Positions 1 through 8,500 are shown, numbered from the stretch's first letter. The stretch: DNA of 64,000 nucleotides from Phycisphaerae bacterium RAS1 (GCA_007859745.1 SMLU01000001.1:3162001-3226000), one strand, 5' to 3'. The notes: generated from the letters alone by a model not told the origin. Numbers and translations: made by a program.

Positions 1-1
1 G

Positions 2-502
2 GTAACGGCCGATGTGCGGGCGCAGGCGCAGGTCGCGGGCTGGGACGCGGAGCGCACAGACCAGGAGCTGGCGGGCGCGTACCTGCGCGACAGCCTGCTG
101 GGCCGCATGGGCCACTGGATCGAGCCGGCCATCCGGCCGATCGGCTGGGACTGGCGCATCGGCGTGGCGACGATTGCATCGCTGCCGGCGCGCGAAGTGG
201 TGATTGGGACGCTCAGCACGATCTTCAACCTGGGCGCCGACGACGCGGACATTGCCTCGCTGCGGACGGCGCTCCGGGAGGCGCGCTGGGAGGGCACGGC
301 CCGCCCGCTGTTTGATCTACCGGTGGCCTTGTCGATCATGGTGTTCTTCGCGCTGTGTGCACAGTGCACCAGCACGCTGGCGGTGATCGGGCGTGAGACG
401 AATTCGTGGCGCTGGCCGATATTCTCGTTCGTGATGATGACGACGGTGGCATACGCAGCCGCGTGGGGAGTGGCAGCGGCGGCGCGATCGCTGGTGGGAT
501 AA
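2..502 (+). CDS. feoB: FeoB ferrous iron transporter, C-terminal fragment
   Basis: The reading frame is open from the window edge, so only the C-terminal part of the protein is present and the real start lies upstream. What is visible matches the FeoB membrane domain: a segment reading GRMGHWIEPAIRPIGWDWRI, then ASLPAREVVIGTLSTIFNLG (the family's conserved AkE-type helix), then two hydrophobic helices with ALCAQCTSTLAVIGRETNS between them. FeoB is an inner-membrane Fe(II) importer with an N-terminal GTPase domain; that domain and any feoA lie outside the window. The family call is strong from these motifs. The TAA stop at 500-502 is followed by a frame that remains open for over 600 bases. 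Confidence 0.9.
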   Translation, partial: VTADVRAQAQVAGWDAERTDQELAGAYLRDSLLGRMGHWIEPAIRPIGWDWRIGVATIASLPAREVVIGTLSTIFNLGADDADIASLRTALREARWEGTARPLFDLPVALSIMVFFALCAQCTSTLAVIGRETNSWRWPIFSFVMMTTVAYAAAWGVAAAARSLVG

Positions 503-661
503 ATTGCCGACGCCGCCGGCCGGACCGTTTTTGACCGCGATGAGATCGGCACGCTCTACCCGGTCCTGGAGCAGCAGGGCGCGGCGAACGGGACGCATCA
601 GCAGCAGGGGCCGCAGCAGCACAACTTCAACTTCCAGTACAACAACGCACCGAATGCGCAT

Positions 662-1111
662 GTGCCGCTGATCGCGCTCGATATCGCCCCGTCGGTGATT
701 CAGAATATCCAGGCGCCGCCGGGCTGGATCGTGCTCGACCCGCGCGACCCGGGGCGCACGAATATCAACCACCCGTTCTACCAGAACGACATGGAGGATG
801 GGCATCCGTTCCCCGCGCCGTTCAATCCGAGCGTCACGCCGCCGGTGCTGGTGCGGGCGCTGAACGGGGCGGCGGCGCTGTTGCAGACGAACCCGGCGAT
901 GACCATCGTGGTGTTCTCGACGCCGACGGCGCAGGTCGGTCCGATCGAGTGCTGGTCGGGCGGGCCGAATCCGCAGATGTTGCTGGGGCCGATTCCGCCG
1001 GGCGGCGGCGGTGTGCCGGCGGTGACGGATGCGGGAGCGGCGGTGCTGGCGTGCGTGATTGTGCTGGCGGCCGTGGTGATTCTGTGGAAGCGCGGCGGGC
1101 AAGGGGCATGA
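662..1111 (+). CDS. hypothetical protein with C-terminal membrane anchor or sorting tail
   Basis: No family was recognised. The frame is open from directly after the feoB stop (503) to 1111, but the first usable start codon is the GTG at 662. The upstream in-frame segment 503-661 still reads like protein (Gln/Asn/Phe-rich, for example HNFNFQYNNAPNAH), so the true start is uncertain or the 5' end has been lost. The body has a lectin- or sandwich-like sequence (PPGWIVLDPRDPGRTN). The C-terminus is a Gly/Pro linker, a single hydrophobic helix and a short KRGG basic tail, the layout of a sortase- or exosortase-like sorting signal. The product is probably exported and membrane-held; its role is unknown. 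Confidence 0.5.
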   Translation: MPLIALDIAPSVIQNIQAPPGWIVLDPRDPGRTNINHPFYQNDMEDGHPFPAPFNPSVTPPVLVRALNGAAALLQTNPAMTIVVFSTPTAQVGPIECWSGGPNPQMLLGPIPPGGGGVPAVTDAGAAVLACVIVLAAVVILWKRGGQGA

Positions 1112-1117
1112 ACGGGA

Positions 1118-1238
1118 AAAGTAGCGAGTAGCGAGTAGCAAATAGCGAGTTGCATGCGAATCGGCGCGCCCCCGGAAGACGCGGGCCTTGTCACTCGCTG
1201 CTCGCTACTCGCTACTCGCTACTCGACACTCGCTACTA
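1118..1238. repeat. GTAGCGA-type inverted repeat between convergent genes
   Basis: Several copies of the 7-mer GTAGCGA on the left (1118-1152) face several copies of its complement TCGCTAC on the right (1191-1238), so the RNA could fold into a long hairpin. It fills the gap between the end of the 662-1111 ORF and the stop codon of the binding protein at 1236. The same 7-mer array recurs as direct repeats at 56059-56099. Confidence 0.85.
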
Positions 1239-2198
1239 CTTCGCCAGCCACTTGTCCCACTTCTTGCGGAACTCGGCGGCGTTTGCTTTCGTCACTTTCG
1301 TAAGCTGATCAACCATCATCGGCTCTTTCGGGTCTTCGTTCTTCACGACCTTTCTGAGCAGCGTTTCGACTGACTTGTAGCCCCAGCCGTAACAATCCTG
1401 CGCCCAGAGCACATCCACGTGGCCGCTCTCGAGGTATGAGAGCTGCGACGGCAGGGCGTCCACGGCGACCATTTTCACGGTGCCGGCTTTCCACTTGATG
1501 GCGTCCTTGGTGAAGAGCGGCCACCCGCCGACCATCGCCCAGCCTTGAATTTCCGGGTGCGTCGTCTGGGCGGCGTTGATCGCCTCGACCGACTGCTCGG
1601 CCGTCTCGGGGTGATAGAACACGCCGTCGCTCAGGAGCTTCATATTGGGATACTTTTTCAGCTCCTCCTTCACGCCCTTGACGCGTTTCTGGAGGTTCGG
1701 TGCGGTCTGGTTGCCGGCCAGGATGGCGATCGTCCCCTTCTCGCCCATCGCCGCCGCCAGCTCCTGCATGATCTTCCGGCCGCAGAGTTCGTCCTCGCTG
1801 CCGTAGCAGCACAGCCGCTTGCTGCGCGGCGCGTCGGAGTCGAAGGTCATCACCGGGATGCCGAGCTGCACCGCCTTGTCGATCGCGGGCGTGACGGTAT
1901 TCGCGTCGGTGCACGATACGATGATCGCGGCCGCCCCGCCGCGGGCGAGCGTCTCGATCGCCTCGGCCTGCTTCTGCGCGTCCTCATCGGCCGGCGTCTG
2001 CCAGTCGATGCGCACCTCGACGCCGAACTGCGGGCCAAGCTCTTTGGCGGCGTCCTTGGCGCCCGCGTAGGCGGCCTGAAAGACGGGATTGGCCTGGCTC
2101 TTGGCGACCATGCCGATGACGAGTTTCCTGGCAGGCTGCTGCGCAAATGAAACACCGGCAGCCATCGCGGCGACGACACAAGTCGATACGAATCTCAT
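1236..2198 (-). CDS. sugar-type ABC transporter periplasmic binding protein
   Basis: A 320-residue exported substrate-binding protein of the RbsB/periplasmic-binding-protein-4 type. The ATG at 2198 is chosen because GGAGCGA lies just upstream; an in-frame TTG at 2210 would overlap that site. Residues 1-20 are a signal peptide ending near SFAQQ. The core shows KLVIGMVAKSQANPVFQAA, then GGAAAIIVSCTDANTVTPAIDKAV and GIPVMTFDSDAP, the usual lobe-1 to lobe-2 hinge of sugar binders, and later GHVDVLWAQDCYGWGYKSVE. It is followed upstream in the same direction by a matching permease. No ATPase subunit is present nearby. The ligand cannot be read from sequence, though pentoses, autoinducer-like sugars or polyols are typical. 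Confidence 0.88.
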   Translation of the reverse strand: MRFVSTCVVAAMAAGVSFAQQPARKLVIGMVAKSQANPVFQAAYAGAKDAAKELGPQFGVEVRIDWQTPADEDAQKQAEAIETLARGGAAAIIVSCTDANTVTPAIDKAVQLGIPVMTFDSDAPRSKRLCCYGSEDELCGRKIMQELAAAMGEKGTIAILAGNQTAPNLQKRVKGVKEELKKYPNMKLLSDGVFYHPETAEQSVEAINAAQTTHPEIQGWAMVGGWPLFTKDAIKWKAGTVKMVAVDALPSQLSYLESGHVDVLWAQDCYGWGYKSVETLLRKVVKNEDPKEPMMVDQLTKVTKANAAEFRKKWDKWLAK

Positions 2199-2218
2199 GC
2201 TTCGCTCCAATTCAATTG

Positions 2219-2316
2219 AACCACGGAGTCACGGAGACACGGAGAAAGCAGAGAATGCGAGTTGCGTTACCGATCCCTTTCAATCGCATTCTCCGTGTCT
2301 CCGTGTCTCCGTGGTT
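2219..2316. repeat. CCACGGAG palindrome between binding protein and permease
   Basis: The left arm, three tandem ACGGAG-type units starting CCACGGAGTCACGGAGACAC, is matched by a complementary right arm ending CCGTGTCTCCGTGG, with a roughly 25-base loop. It lies exactly between the two transporter genes and its right end abuts the permease TAA stop at 2315-2317. It may act as a terminator or an mRNA-stabilising hairpin between a highly expressed binding protein and its permease (inference). Confidence 0.9.
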
Positions 2317-3421
2317 ACATCTTCTTCGCCCCGGCGGAGGACATTCGGCGCTGTTGCAGGTACTCGCTGAATCGATCCACCGCCACCGCCAGCACGATCG
2401 CGATTCCGATGATGATCTTACTGTATTCCTTCGAAAGCGTGAGTTTTCCCACGCCGAAGTTGATCTCCTTCAGAATGAAGATGCCGTTTTCAATCAGCTT
2501 GATGACCAGCGCCCCCAGCACCGCGCCCAGCGCCGTGCCGCGTCCGCCGCTCAGGCTCGCGCCGCCCACGACCGCCGCCGCGATGACCATCAGCTCGTAG
2601 CCTTCGCCGGTGGCGGTGTTGGCCGAGCCGAAGTACCCGGTGGACACCATCGCCGCCAGGCCGGCGCACAGCCCCGACAAGAGGTAGACACGCAATTTGA
2701 TGCGGCGGATAGGCAGACCGCTGAAGCGGGCGGCCTCCTCGTTTCCGCCGATGGCGTAGATTTCGCGGCCGGGCACGGTGTGGCCCAGAAAGACCCACGC
2801 GACGACCAGCAGCAGCAGCATGACGATCATCGGCATCGGCTGGAGCAGCAGCATCGGCAGGTCGCCGCGCTGAAACTCAACCTGCCACGACATGAACTGC
2901 CGGGTGAACGCCAGCGGCAGCGTCTTGTCGCTGGCGGGCAGCGACTTGGTGGGCACCGAGACCAGCGCGATGCCGCGGAAGATGCTGAGCGTGCCGAGCG
3001 TGACGATGAACGGGTGCATCCGCAACCCCACCACCAGCATCCCGTTGATGAGACCGCACAGTCCGCCGATCGCCAGCGGCGTCAGCAGCGCAATCGGCAG
3101 CACCTGCCAGGCCGATGCATGCTCGGCAAAGTTCTGAAGAACCGCGGCGGTTCCCAGCGCGGCGAGGCCGAAAATGGAGCCCACGGAGATGTCGATGCCG
3201 CCGGCCGCGATGACGAACGTCACGCCGATGGCCATGATCGCAATCCAGGACATCGGCGTGGCGATGTTGGCGATGATATTGTCGGCCCGCAGGAAGTTGT
3301 TCATGGTGACGCCCTTGATCGTCACTGGCTCACCGCCGAGCGTGAGCAACAGGCCGATCAGGACGATCACCAGAATGAGGCCGGCTTCCTGTAAGCGCCA
3401 GGGTGTGGACCAGAGGGCCAT
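2315..3421 (-). CDS. ABC transporter permease, RbsC/branched-chain permease family
   Basis: A polytopic inner-membrane permease of about 368 residues. Family marks are GGIDISVGSIFGLAALGTAA near residue 80, HPFIVTLGTLSIFRGIALV, REIYAIGGNEEAARFSGLPI (the cytoplasmic coupling loop that contacts the ATPase) and GGASLSGGRGTALGAVLGAL. The frame stays open back to 3589, but the first 56 residues of that longer form are encoded by a dispersed palindrome (3495-3562), so the ATG at 3421 (MALWSTPWRLQEAG) is the sensible start. It works with the binding protein downstream in the same orientation. The ATP-binding subunit is missing from the cluster, so the transporter must borrow one or have it elsewhere. 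Confidence 0.9.
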   Translation of the reverse strand: MALWSTPWRLQEAGLILVIVLIGLLLTLGGEPVTIKGVTMNNFLRADNIIANIATPMSWIAIMAIGVTFVIAAGGIDISVGSIFGLAALGTAAVLQNFAEHASAWQVLPIALLTPLAIGGLCGLINGMLVVGLRMHPFIVTLGTLSIFRGIALVSVPTKSLPASDKTLPLAFTRQFMSWQVEFQRGDLPMLLLQPMPMIVMLLLLVVAWVFLGHTVPGREIYAIGGNEEAARFSGLPIRRIKLRVYLLSGLCAGLAAMVSTGYFGSANTATGEGYELMVIAAAVVGGASLSGGRGTALGAVLGALVIKLIENGIFILKEINFGVGKLTLSKEYSKIIIGIAIVLAVAVDRFSEYLQQRRMSSAGAKKM

Positions 3422-3494
3422 TCGAGTTCCGCAAGGAGTCCGCGTCGAAGCGGGGATTATCAAGGATTCGCGTTCGCGTGCCAGTGCGCCGGGG

Positions 3495-3562
3495 TTGGGT
3501 GGGACGAGCATCTTGCCCGTCCGTGCGGCCGCGGGGACGGGCGAGACGCCCGTCCCACCCAA
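3495..3562. repeat. GGGACGGGCGTCTCGCCCGTCCC-family palindrome, copy 1
   Basis: A double hairpin. One half holds TGGGACGAGCATCTTGCCCGTC and the other GACGGGCGAGACGCCCGTCCC, flanked by GGTTGGG/CCCACCC. It sits between the NfnB-like gene (ends 3571) and the permease start (3421). Further copies are at 21997, 22684 (half), 33051 and 55829. Confidence 0.9.
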
Positions 3563-3570
3563 ATGTCTCG

Positions 3571-4977
3571 TCAGCCTTTCCGCAACCACGCGTCGATCGC
3601 CGCCGCCGCACGCTTTCCATCGCCCATGGCCAGAATGACCGTCGCCGCGCCGCGGGCGATGTCACCGCCCGCGAAGACCCCCGGCTTGCTGGTCATGCCG
3701 GCGTCGTCCACCACGATGTAGCCGCGCGGGTTCAGCTTCAGGTCCGGCGTGGTGGTGGTCAGCAGCGGATTGGCCCGCGTGCCGATCGCCTCGACCACCA
3801 GCTCGCAGTCGATCGTGAACTCCGAGCCCGGCACGACCACCGGCCGCCGCCGGCCCGAGTCGTCCGGCTCGCCCAGCTCCATCCTCACGCACTCGATGCC
3901 GCGCACCCAGCCGGCCTCGTCGCCGAGGATGCGCACCGGGTTGCACAGCAGCCGGAACACAATTCCCTCTTCCTCGGCGTGAGCGATCTCTTCGATTCGG
4001 GCCGGCATTTCTGTCCGGCTGCGGCGATAGACGAGCGTCGCCTCCGCCGCGCCCAGCCGACGGGCGGTGCGAACGGCGTCCATGGCCGTGTTTCCGCCGC
4101 CCACGACGACCGCCCGGCGGGCCGTGACGACGGGCGTGTCGCATTCGGGAAATCGCCAGGCGCCCATCAGGTTGATGCGCGTCAGAAACTCGTTGGCCGA
4201 ATAGACACCCTTCAGATTCTCGCCCGGCAGATTCATGAACACCGGCAGCCCGGCGCCATTGGCGATGAAGACGGCGTGAAAACCGCGCTGCGTGAGCAGC
4301 TCATCGATCGTCAACGTCCGGCCGATCACCACGTTGGGAATGACCTCGACGCCCCAGTCTTCCAGCCGCCGCACTTCCGCATCGATGATGGCCTTGGGCA
4401 GGCGGAACTCCGGGATGCCGTAGCGCAAGACGCCGCCGGGCGCGTGCAGGGCTTCGAAGACGGCGACGCCATGGCCGCGCCGCGCCAGTTCGCCGGCAGC
4501 CGTAAGGCCTGCCGGCCCGGCGCCGACCACCGCGACGCGGAAGCCGCTTGGAGCCGGCCGCTGCGTCGGCGTCGCGGCGCCGCTGTCGCGGGCCCAGTCG
4601 GCGACAAAGCGCTCCAGGTGGCCGATCGCGACGGGGCAGCCGTGGCCCTTGCCGCGCACGCAGACCTGCTCGCACTGCTCCTCCTGCGGGCAAACGCGCC
4701 CCGTGATCGCGGGCAGCGCGTTGTCGCGCAGCAGCACGTCGGCCGCGCCGCGCAGGTCGGCGCTGGCGAGGTGCGTCAGAAACGCCGGCACATCCAGCCG
4801 CACCGGGCAACCGGCGATGCACGGAGCGTCCTTGCATTCGAGACAGCGCTGCGCCTCAAGCTGCGCCAGGCGCAGGTCGAAGCCGAGGTTCACCTCGTCA
4901 AAGTCGGCGGCGCGCACCTCCGCGGGCCGCTGCGGCATTTGCTGGCGGGCGATCTTCATCCGTTCCTTGAGCGTCAT
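3571..4977 (-). CDS. NfnB/GltD-like NADPH-dependent oxidoreductase subunit
   Basis: A 468-residue flavoprotein of the glutamate-synthase small-subunit family. Order of parts: an N-terminal Fe-S domain with CLECKDAPCIAGCPV (about residues 45-59) and GRVCPQEEQCEQVCVRG (about 93-109), a FAD dinucleotide fold at VVGAGPAGLTAAGELARRG, an NADPH site at VVVGGGNTAMDAVRTARRLG, and the C-terminal GGDIARGAATVILAMGDGKRAA motif. Alone it could be GltD, but it lies 24 bases downstream of an NfnA/SudB-like subunit and no large glutamate-synthase gene is near. The pair therefore fits NfnAB, which couples NADH, NADPH and reduced ferredoxin in the cytoplasm. GltD-like or sulfide dehydrogenase is the alternative. 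Confidence 0.88.
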   Translation of the reverse strand: MTLKERMKIARQQMPQRPAEVRAADFDEVNLGFDLRLAQLEAQRCLECKDAPCIAGCPVRLDVPAFLTHLASADLRGAADVLLRDNALPAITGRVCPQEEQCEQVCVRGKGHGCPVAIGHLERFVADWARDSGAATPTQRPAPSGFRVAVVGAGPAGLTAAGELARRGHGVAVFEALHAPGGVLRYGIPEFRLPKAIIDAEVRRLEDWGVEVIPNVVIGRTLTIDELLTQRGFHAVFIANGAGLPVFMNLPGENLKGVYSANEFLTRINLMGAWRFPECDTPVVTARRAVVVGGGNTAMDAVRTARRLGAAEATLVYRRSRTEMPARIEEIAHAEEEGIVFRLLCNPVRILGDEAGWVRGIECVRMELGEPDDSGRRRPVVVPGSEFTIDCELVVEAIGTRANPLLTTTTPDLKLNPRGYIVVDDAGMTSKPGVFAGGDIARGAATVILAMGDGKRAAAAIDAWLRKG

Positions 4978-5001
4978 GGCGATACCTTCGTCCGCACCTG
5001 T

Positions 5002-5850
5002 TCACGGCCGCGTGCAAAGCCGTCCGTGCTCGTCGTTCCAGCGGCGCAGCGCGAGCTGTTCCTGCGAGCGATACGCCGACAGCCGCTCGCTCAGCTCACC
5101 GAAATCGACGGCGTGGGCGTCGAATTCCGGCCCATCAACGCACGCGAATCGCACCTGTCCGCCGACGCTGACCCGGCAGCCGCCGCACATGCCCGTGCCG
5201 TCCACCATGATCGGATTGAGCGACGCGATCGTGCGGATGGCGTGCGGGCGCGTCAGCTCCGCAATCGCCCGCATCATCGGCACCGGTCCGGCCGTGTAGA
5301 CGATGTCGAGCCGGTCGCCGCCTGCGATCAGGTCACGCAGACAGTCGGCCACGGTCCCGGAAAAGCCGTAGCTGCCATCGTCGGTGCAGGCGATCACACG
5401 GTCGCAGACACGCGACAGTTCGATCTCCAGCAGGACGGCGTCGCGCGTGTGGCCGCCGGTAAGCGCGATCACGCGGCTGGACGCCTGTTTCAGCGCGGCG
5501 GCAATGGGCAGGATGACCGCCGCGCCCACCCCGCCGCCGACCACCGCGGCGTGTTTGCCGGCCACGATTTCGGTCGGCTTTCCGAGAGGACCGGCCACGT
5601 CGCGTATCAGGTCTCCCGCGCCAAGCTGGCACAGGGCGATGGTCGTCTTGCCGATGGCCTTGATGACCAGATCGATGCACCCCCGGGCCGGATCGGTCCC
5701 GGCAATCGTCAGTGGAATGCGCTCACCGTTGTCATCGAGCCGCACGATGACGAATTGCCCGGCTTGACAGGCGCGCGCCACGAGCGGAGCGTCGATTTTC
5801 AGCCAGCGAACATCTGAGGCGATCTGCGTGGCTGCAATGATCTTGTGCAT
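5002..5850 (-). CDS. NfnA/SudB-like ferredoxin-NAD(P) reductase subunit (FAD, 2Fe-2S)
   Basis: A 282-residue protein of the PyrK/NfnA class. It has an N-terminal FAD-binding barrel (GQFVIVRLDDNGERIPLTIAG), an NAD-binding half (HAAVVGGGVGAAVILPIA) and a C-terminal iron-sulfur segment NPIMVDGTGMCGGCRV followed by FACVDGPEFDAHAVDF. That last segment is the signature separating NfnA/sulfide dehydrogenase beta subunits from PyrK. The ATG at 5850 starts the conserved domain; the frame is open further upstream but only through non-coding repeat. It is the first gene of a two-gene unit with the NfnB-like subunit. The expected role is electron bifurcation between NADH and ferredoxin/NADP. Confidence 0.88.
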   Translation of the reverse strand: MHKIIAATQIASDVRWLKIDAPLVARACQAGQFVIVRLDDNGERIPLTIAGTDPARGCIDLVIKAIGKTTIALCQLGAGDLIRDVAGPLGKPTEIVAGKHAAVVGGGVGAAVILPIAAALKQASSRVIALTGGHTRDAVLLEIELSRVCDRVIACTDDGSYGFSGTVADCLRDLIAGGDRLDIVYTAGPVPMMRAIAELTRPHAIRTIASLNPIMVDGTGMCGGCRVSVGGQVRFACVDGPEFDAHAVDFGELSERLSAYRSQEQLALRRWNDEHGRLCTRP

Positions 5851-6163
5851 GACTAAGTCACCGTGGCGGCCGCCCCTGCGCCGGCCGCAGATTCCGGTGA
5901 GATTGGGGGCAAGCCGCGTGCCGGATGCGAGCGAATCTTGCTGTCGTGCTCCGGAATCTCTGATCCGAGCCGCGACCGTGAGGGAGCGGTTCCTAGGAAC
6001 CGCTCCCTGACGACGGTCGCGGCTCTGAAACAAGAAACGCGCGCTCACGGTCGCGGCTCGGAAATAGGAAGCCGTTGCGCCAAATCGCGCAATCGTGCGC
6101 GACTTTACGCAGTCCCGACGGCGGACCCTTGAAGCCGGGGTTGTTGATGCGGTGACAACGATG
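5851..6163. other. spacer between NfnA-like gene and membrane-protein gene
   Basis: No gene is seen here. It holds the palindrome at 5962-6062. The rest, 6063-6163, shows no recognisable signal. Confidence 0.6.
5962..6062. repeat. GAGCCGCGACCGTGAGGGAGCGG-family palindrome, copy 1
   Basis: The left arm begins CCGAGCCGCGACCGTGAG. The right arm, carrying GACGGTCGCGGCTC, closes at 6026, with a near-zero loop at the centre (GGTTCCTAGGAACC). A second right half-arm (CTCACGGTCGCGGCTCGG) follows at 6044-6061, so this copy has one left arm and two right arms. Confidence 0.9.
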
Positions 6164-8071
6164 CTATGGCGCGAGGCCGGCAGCGTCTTTGGAGCGCCCG
6201 AGGGCGATGTAGAGGGTAGCCAACCGGCGGCGGGCGGCGGAGTCGGCCGGTTGAAGCGCGAGGTACTCTTCGTACGCGCGGGCGGCGGCCGGCGCGTCGC
6301 CGGTGCGGTCCAGCGTGACGGCCAGTGTGAAGCGTGCGGCGGTGGCGCCGGGGAACGCGGCGACGGCGTCGCGGGCGAAGGGCAGCGCGTGCGCGTCCCG
6401 CCGCCAGACCAACAGCGCCTGCGCGACGCGCGTGTACCAGGCGGTCGAGGTCGCCCGTTCGAAGGGGCCGAGCTGTTCCCAAGGTCTGGGCGGCGGGAGC
6501 AGCGCGCGAAGCCCCACGATCCAGTGCTCAAATTCCGCGGCTGTCTCGATTCGCGGCAGGTCGGTGCGATAGCCGTTGCGAAGGTGGACCGCGACGACGT
6601 CGTCAAAGTAGACCAGCCGCCAGTTGTCGCGATTCTCCTCGAGCCGGTTGAGCATCGAGGAACCGATGCCTACGAAGGTGACCTCGAATCTGAATTCTGC
6701 GGCTGCGGCGCGCCACTCGTCGGTGTTCTCCTGCATTCGCATGGCGCGGCCGAAATGCGATTCGCCATAGACTTCCAACCTCGGGTCGGAGAATACCGGC
6801 ACGTCGTGATAGAGCAGGTAGGAAGACTCGGCCATGGTCGAGAAGATGCGGCCGTCGAGGCCGGCTTCGCGCAGAAACTGGTAGGCGCGAGAGGGGAAGC
6901 GCCGTTCGGCGATGCCGAGGCCGAATTGATTGGTGTCGCCCTGGCGCGCGGCGGCGCGGTCGGTGGCAATCTCCCAACTTTCGAGTACGCAGGCCGCGAG
7001 CACCGCGAGCGTCAACAGGCTCCGCAAGGGCGACGCGCCGGGATTCGCCGCGCGTCCGGCCGGCGCGGCCCCGAAATGGGCGAGTACAAAGGGCACCGCC
7101 GCGAGCGAGAAGAGCGGGAGATTGCGAATCGCGAGGATCGAGAGATAGAGCTGTGAGACGCACAGCAGCGACCAGAATGCGTCGAGGCGGCGCGTTCGCC
7201 ACAGGGCGCCGGCGGCCGCGACGAGGCACATCGCGATCAGAATCTCGTAGTACAGCACGGCGGTGAATGCGCCGCCGAACTCGAGCGGCCCGCGAAACTC
7301 GCTGATGTACTGCTTGAAGACGGTTCCCCGGATCTGCGACAGAAGCTGGAATGGAAAAAGCGCGCCGCTGAGGCCGTAGGGATTCGCCAGGCACGCCGCC
7401 GCGGTTGCGGATAACACGCCTGTGACGGCGAGCAATCGTCGGGGCGGGTGGCGGCGGTCGACGGCGGTCTCGATCAGCATGGCCGCAAACAGCAGCCCGA
7501 CAATCAGCGGTCCCAGGATGAATGTCGTGTGGGCGTTGGTCCAGGCGACCTGCAGCGCGGGCAGGATCCACAGCAACGGCCCGGGCCGGCGGCGATAGCG
7601 GGCGATCAACCACACGAAAAGGCCGAACATCAGGTACGTCACCAGTTCCGGCCGAACGAAGAAGCGTTGCTGTGCGGCGAGAATCGCCAGCATGAGCGTG
7701 ACCGCGGCGGCAAGGCTGTTGTCAGCGCGAAGCAGCGGCGCCGTCACGAGGGCGAAGCTGGCCAGCAGAATCACGACCTTGCCAAGAATGGCCGCATCGA
7801 CGCCGCCCCAGGAGACGACGTAATGCAGCAGCAGGCAGTAGAGCCAGCGCAGCTCGATCCACGGTTGTCCGGTCATCGTGTACGAAAAGACGTCCACCGT
7901 CGGGATTCCGTGCTGCGCGACGTACTCGCCGGTCTTGAGCTGCCACCAGAAATCGACCTCCCAGATGCAGCGAAGCGCCGCGATGATGAGCAGCAGGGCG
8001 GGGCCGAGCAGGGCAACGAAAGACGCCAATCGCGGGCGATCCGATGAAACCAGGTTGATTGGCGTCGCCAT
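6164..8071 (-). CDS. polytopic membrane protein with C-terminal TPR, GT-C-like
   Basis: A 635-residue inner-membrane protein. After a first hydrophobic helix it has DFWWQLKTGEYVAQHGIPTVDVFSYT and GQPWIELRWLYCLLLH, a loop pattern shared by bacterial GT-C-like or polymer-modifying membrane proteins. About 10 hydrophobic segments follow to roughly residue 370, then a soluble region, then a TPR-like C-terminus (ARFTLAVTLDRTGDAPAAARAYEEYLALQPADSAARRRLATLYIALGRSKDA). The acidic residues in the first periplasmic loop could be catalytic, as in GT-C glycosyltransferases (inference). Nothing in the neighbours fixes a substrate. The ATG at 8071 is the first start before the hydrophobic helix. Confidence 0.8.
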   Translation of the reverse strand: MATPINLVSSDRPRLASFVALLGPALLLIIAALRCIWEVDFWWQLKTGEYVAQHGIPTVDVFSYTMTGQPWIELRWLYCLLLHYVVSWGGVDAAILGKVVILLASFALVTAPLLRADNSLAAAVTLMLAILAAQQRFFVRPELVTYLMFGLFVWLIARYRRRPGPLLWILPALQVAWTNAHTTFILGPLIVGLLFAAMLIETAVDRRHPPRRLLAVTGVLSATAAACLANPYGLSGALFPFQLLSQIRGTVFKQYISEFRGPLEFGGAFTAVLYYEILIAMCLVAAAGALWRTRRLDAFWSLLCVSQLYLSILAIRNLPLFSLAAVPFVLAHFGAAPAGRAANPGASPLRSLLTLAVLAACVLESWEIATDRAAARQGDTNQFGLGIAERRFPSRAYQFLREAGLDGRIFSTMAESSYLLYHDVPVFSDPRLEVYGESHFGRAMRMQENTDEWRAAAAEFRFEVTFVGIGSSMLNRLEENRDNWRLVYFDDVVAVHLRNGYRTDLPRIETAAEFEHWIVGLRALLPPPRPWEQLGPFERATSTAWYTRVAQALLVWRRDAHALPFARDAVAAFPGATAARFTLAVTLDRTGDAPAAARAYEEYLALQPADSAARRRLATLYIALGRSKDAAGLAP

Positions 8072-8500
8072 GGCGGCGGATGATACTGTGGCAGCGCTCG
8101 CGCCGTGCGCGGCGGTACGCTATCATCGCAGCAGTCGTCCGCCGTTTCGCCGCTCGTCACGCTTGCGGTTTTTGTCGCGAGGGAGCACATGGGCCTGATT
8201 TGGATCGCGGCGACCCTTTGGATGCGCGCCAGTTGGATGCGGAAGTCTCTGATGCGCTGGCGCGCGGGCCGGCTGCTGCGCGAGCTGAACGTCTGATCCG
8301 AGCCGCGACCGTGAGGGAGCGGAGGCCGCGCGGTCGCCAAGAACCGCTCCCTCACGGTCGCGGCTCGGATCTCCGCTTCCGGGCCGGCCGGGTTGAGGCT
8401 GACGGGGCCGGCTGCGACCGGGCGGGCGAGCAGGTGTATCATCTGCCGGACGGCCGCCGGCTGTGCCCCGACTGCTTTTCCGCGGAAAGAGGATGCCCGC
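8072..8500. other. spacer with palindrome and possible Cys-rich coding remnant
   Basis: This lies between a divergent pair (membrane protein at 8071, PilT at 8501). It contains the palindrome at 8295-8371. On each side of the palindrome one plus-strand frame (in frame with 8059) reads plausible protein: ACGFCREG then GDPLDARQLDAEVSDALARG before it, and GCDRAGEQVYHLPDGRRLCP then DCFSAERG after it. This could be a small zinc-binding protein interrupted by the repeat, but no start or stop codon supports an intact gene. Confidence 0.3.
8295..8371. repeat. GAGCCGCGACCGTGAGGGAGCGG-family palindrome, copy 2
   Basis: GATCCGAGCCGCGACCGTGA on the left is matched by TCACGGTCGCGGCTCGGATC on the right, with a 20-base or so GC-rich loop. 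It lies about 130 bases upstream of the PilT start. Confidence 0.92.

Noticed and set aside
2147-3394. 415-residue plus-strand ORF opposite the ABC permease
   Set aside because: Gln/Arg/His-rich shadow; the minus strand encodes clear membrane helices and motifs.
3403-5817. 804-residue plus-strand ORF across the NfnAB-like region
   Set aside because: Antisense to two genes with full catalytic motifs; its own sequence is Arg/His-rich noise.
5002-5850. PyrK partner of the PyrD at 31947
   Set aside because: The NPIMVDGTGMCGGC signature and the adjacent NfnB-like gene fit NfnA/SudB better, and pyrD is 26 kb away.
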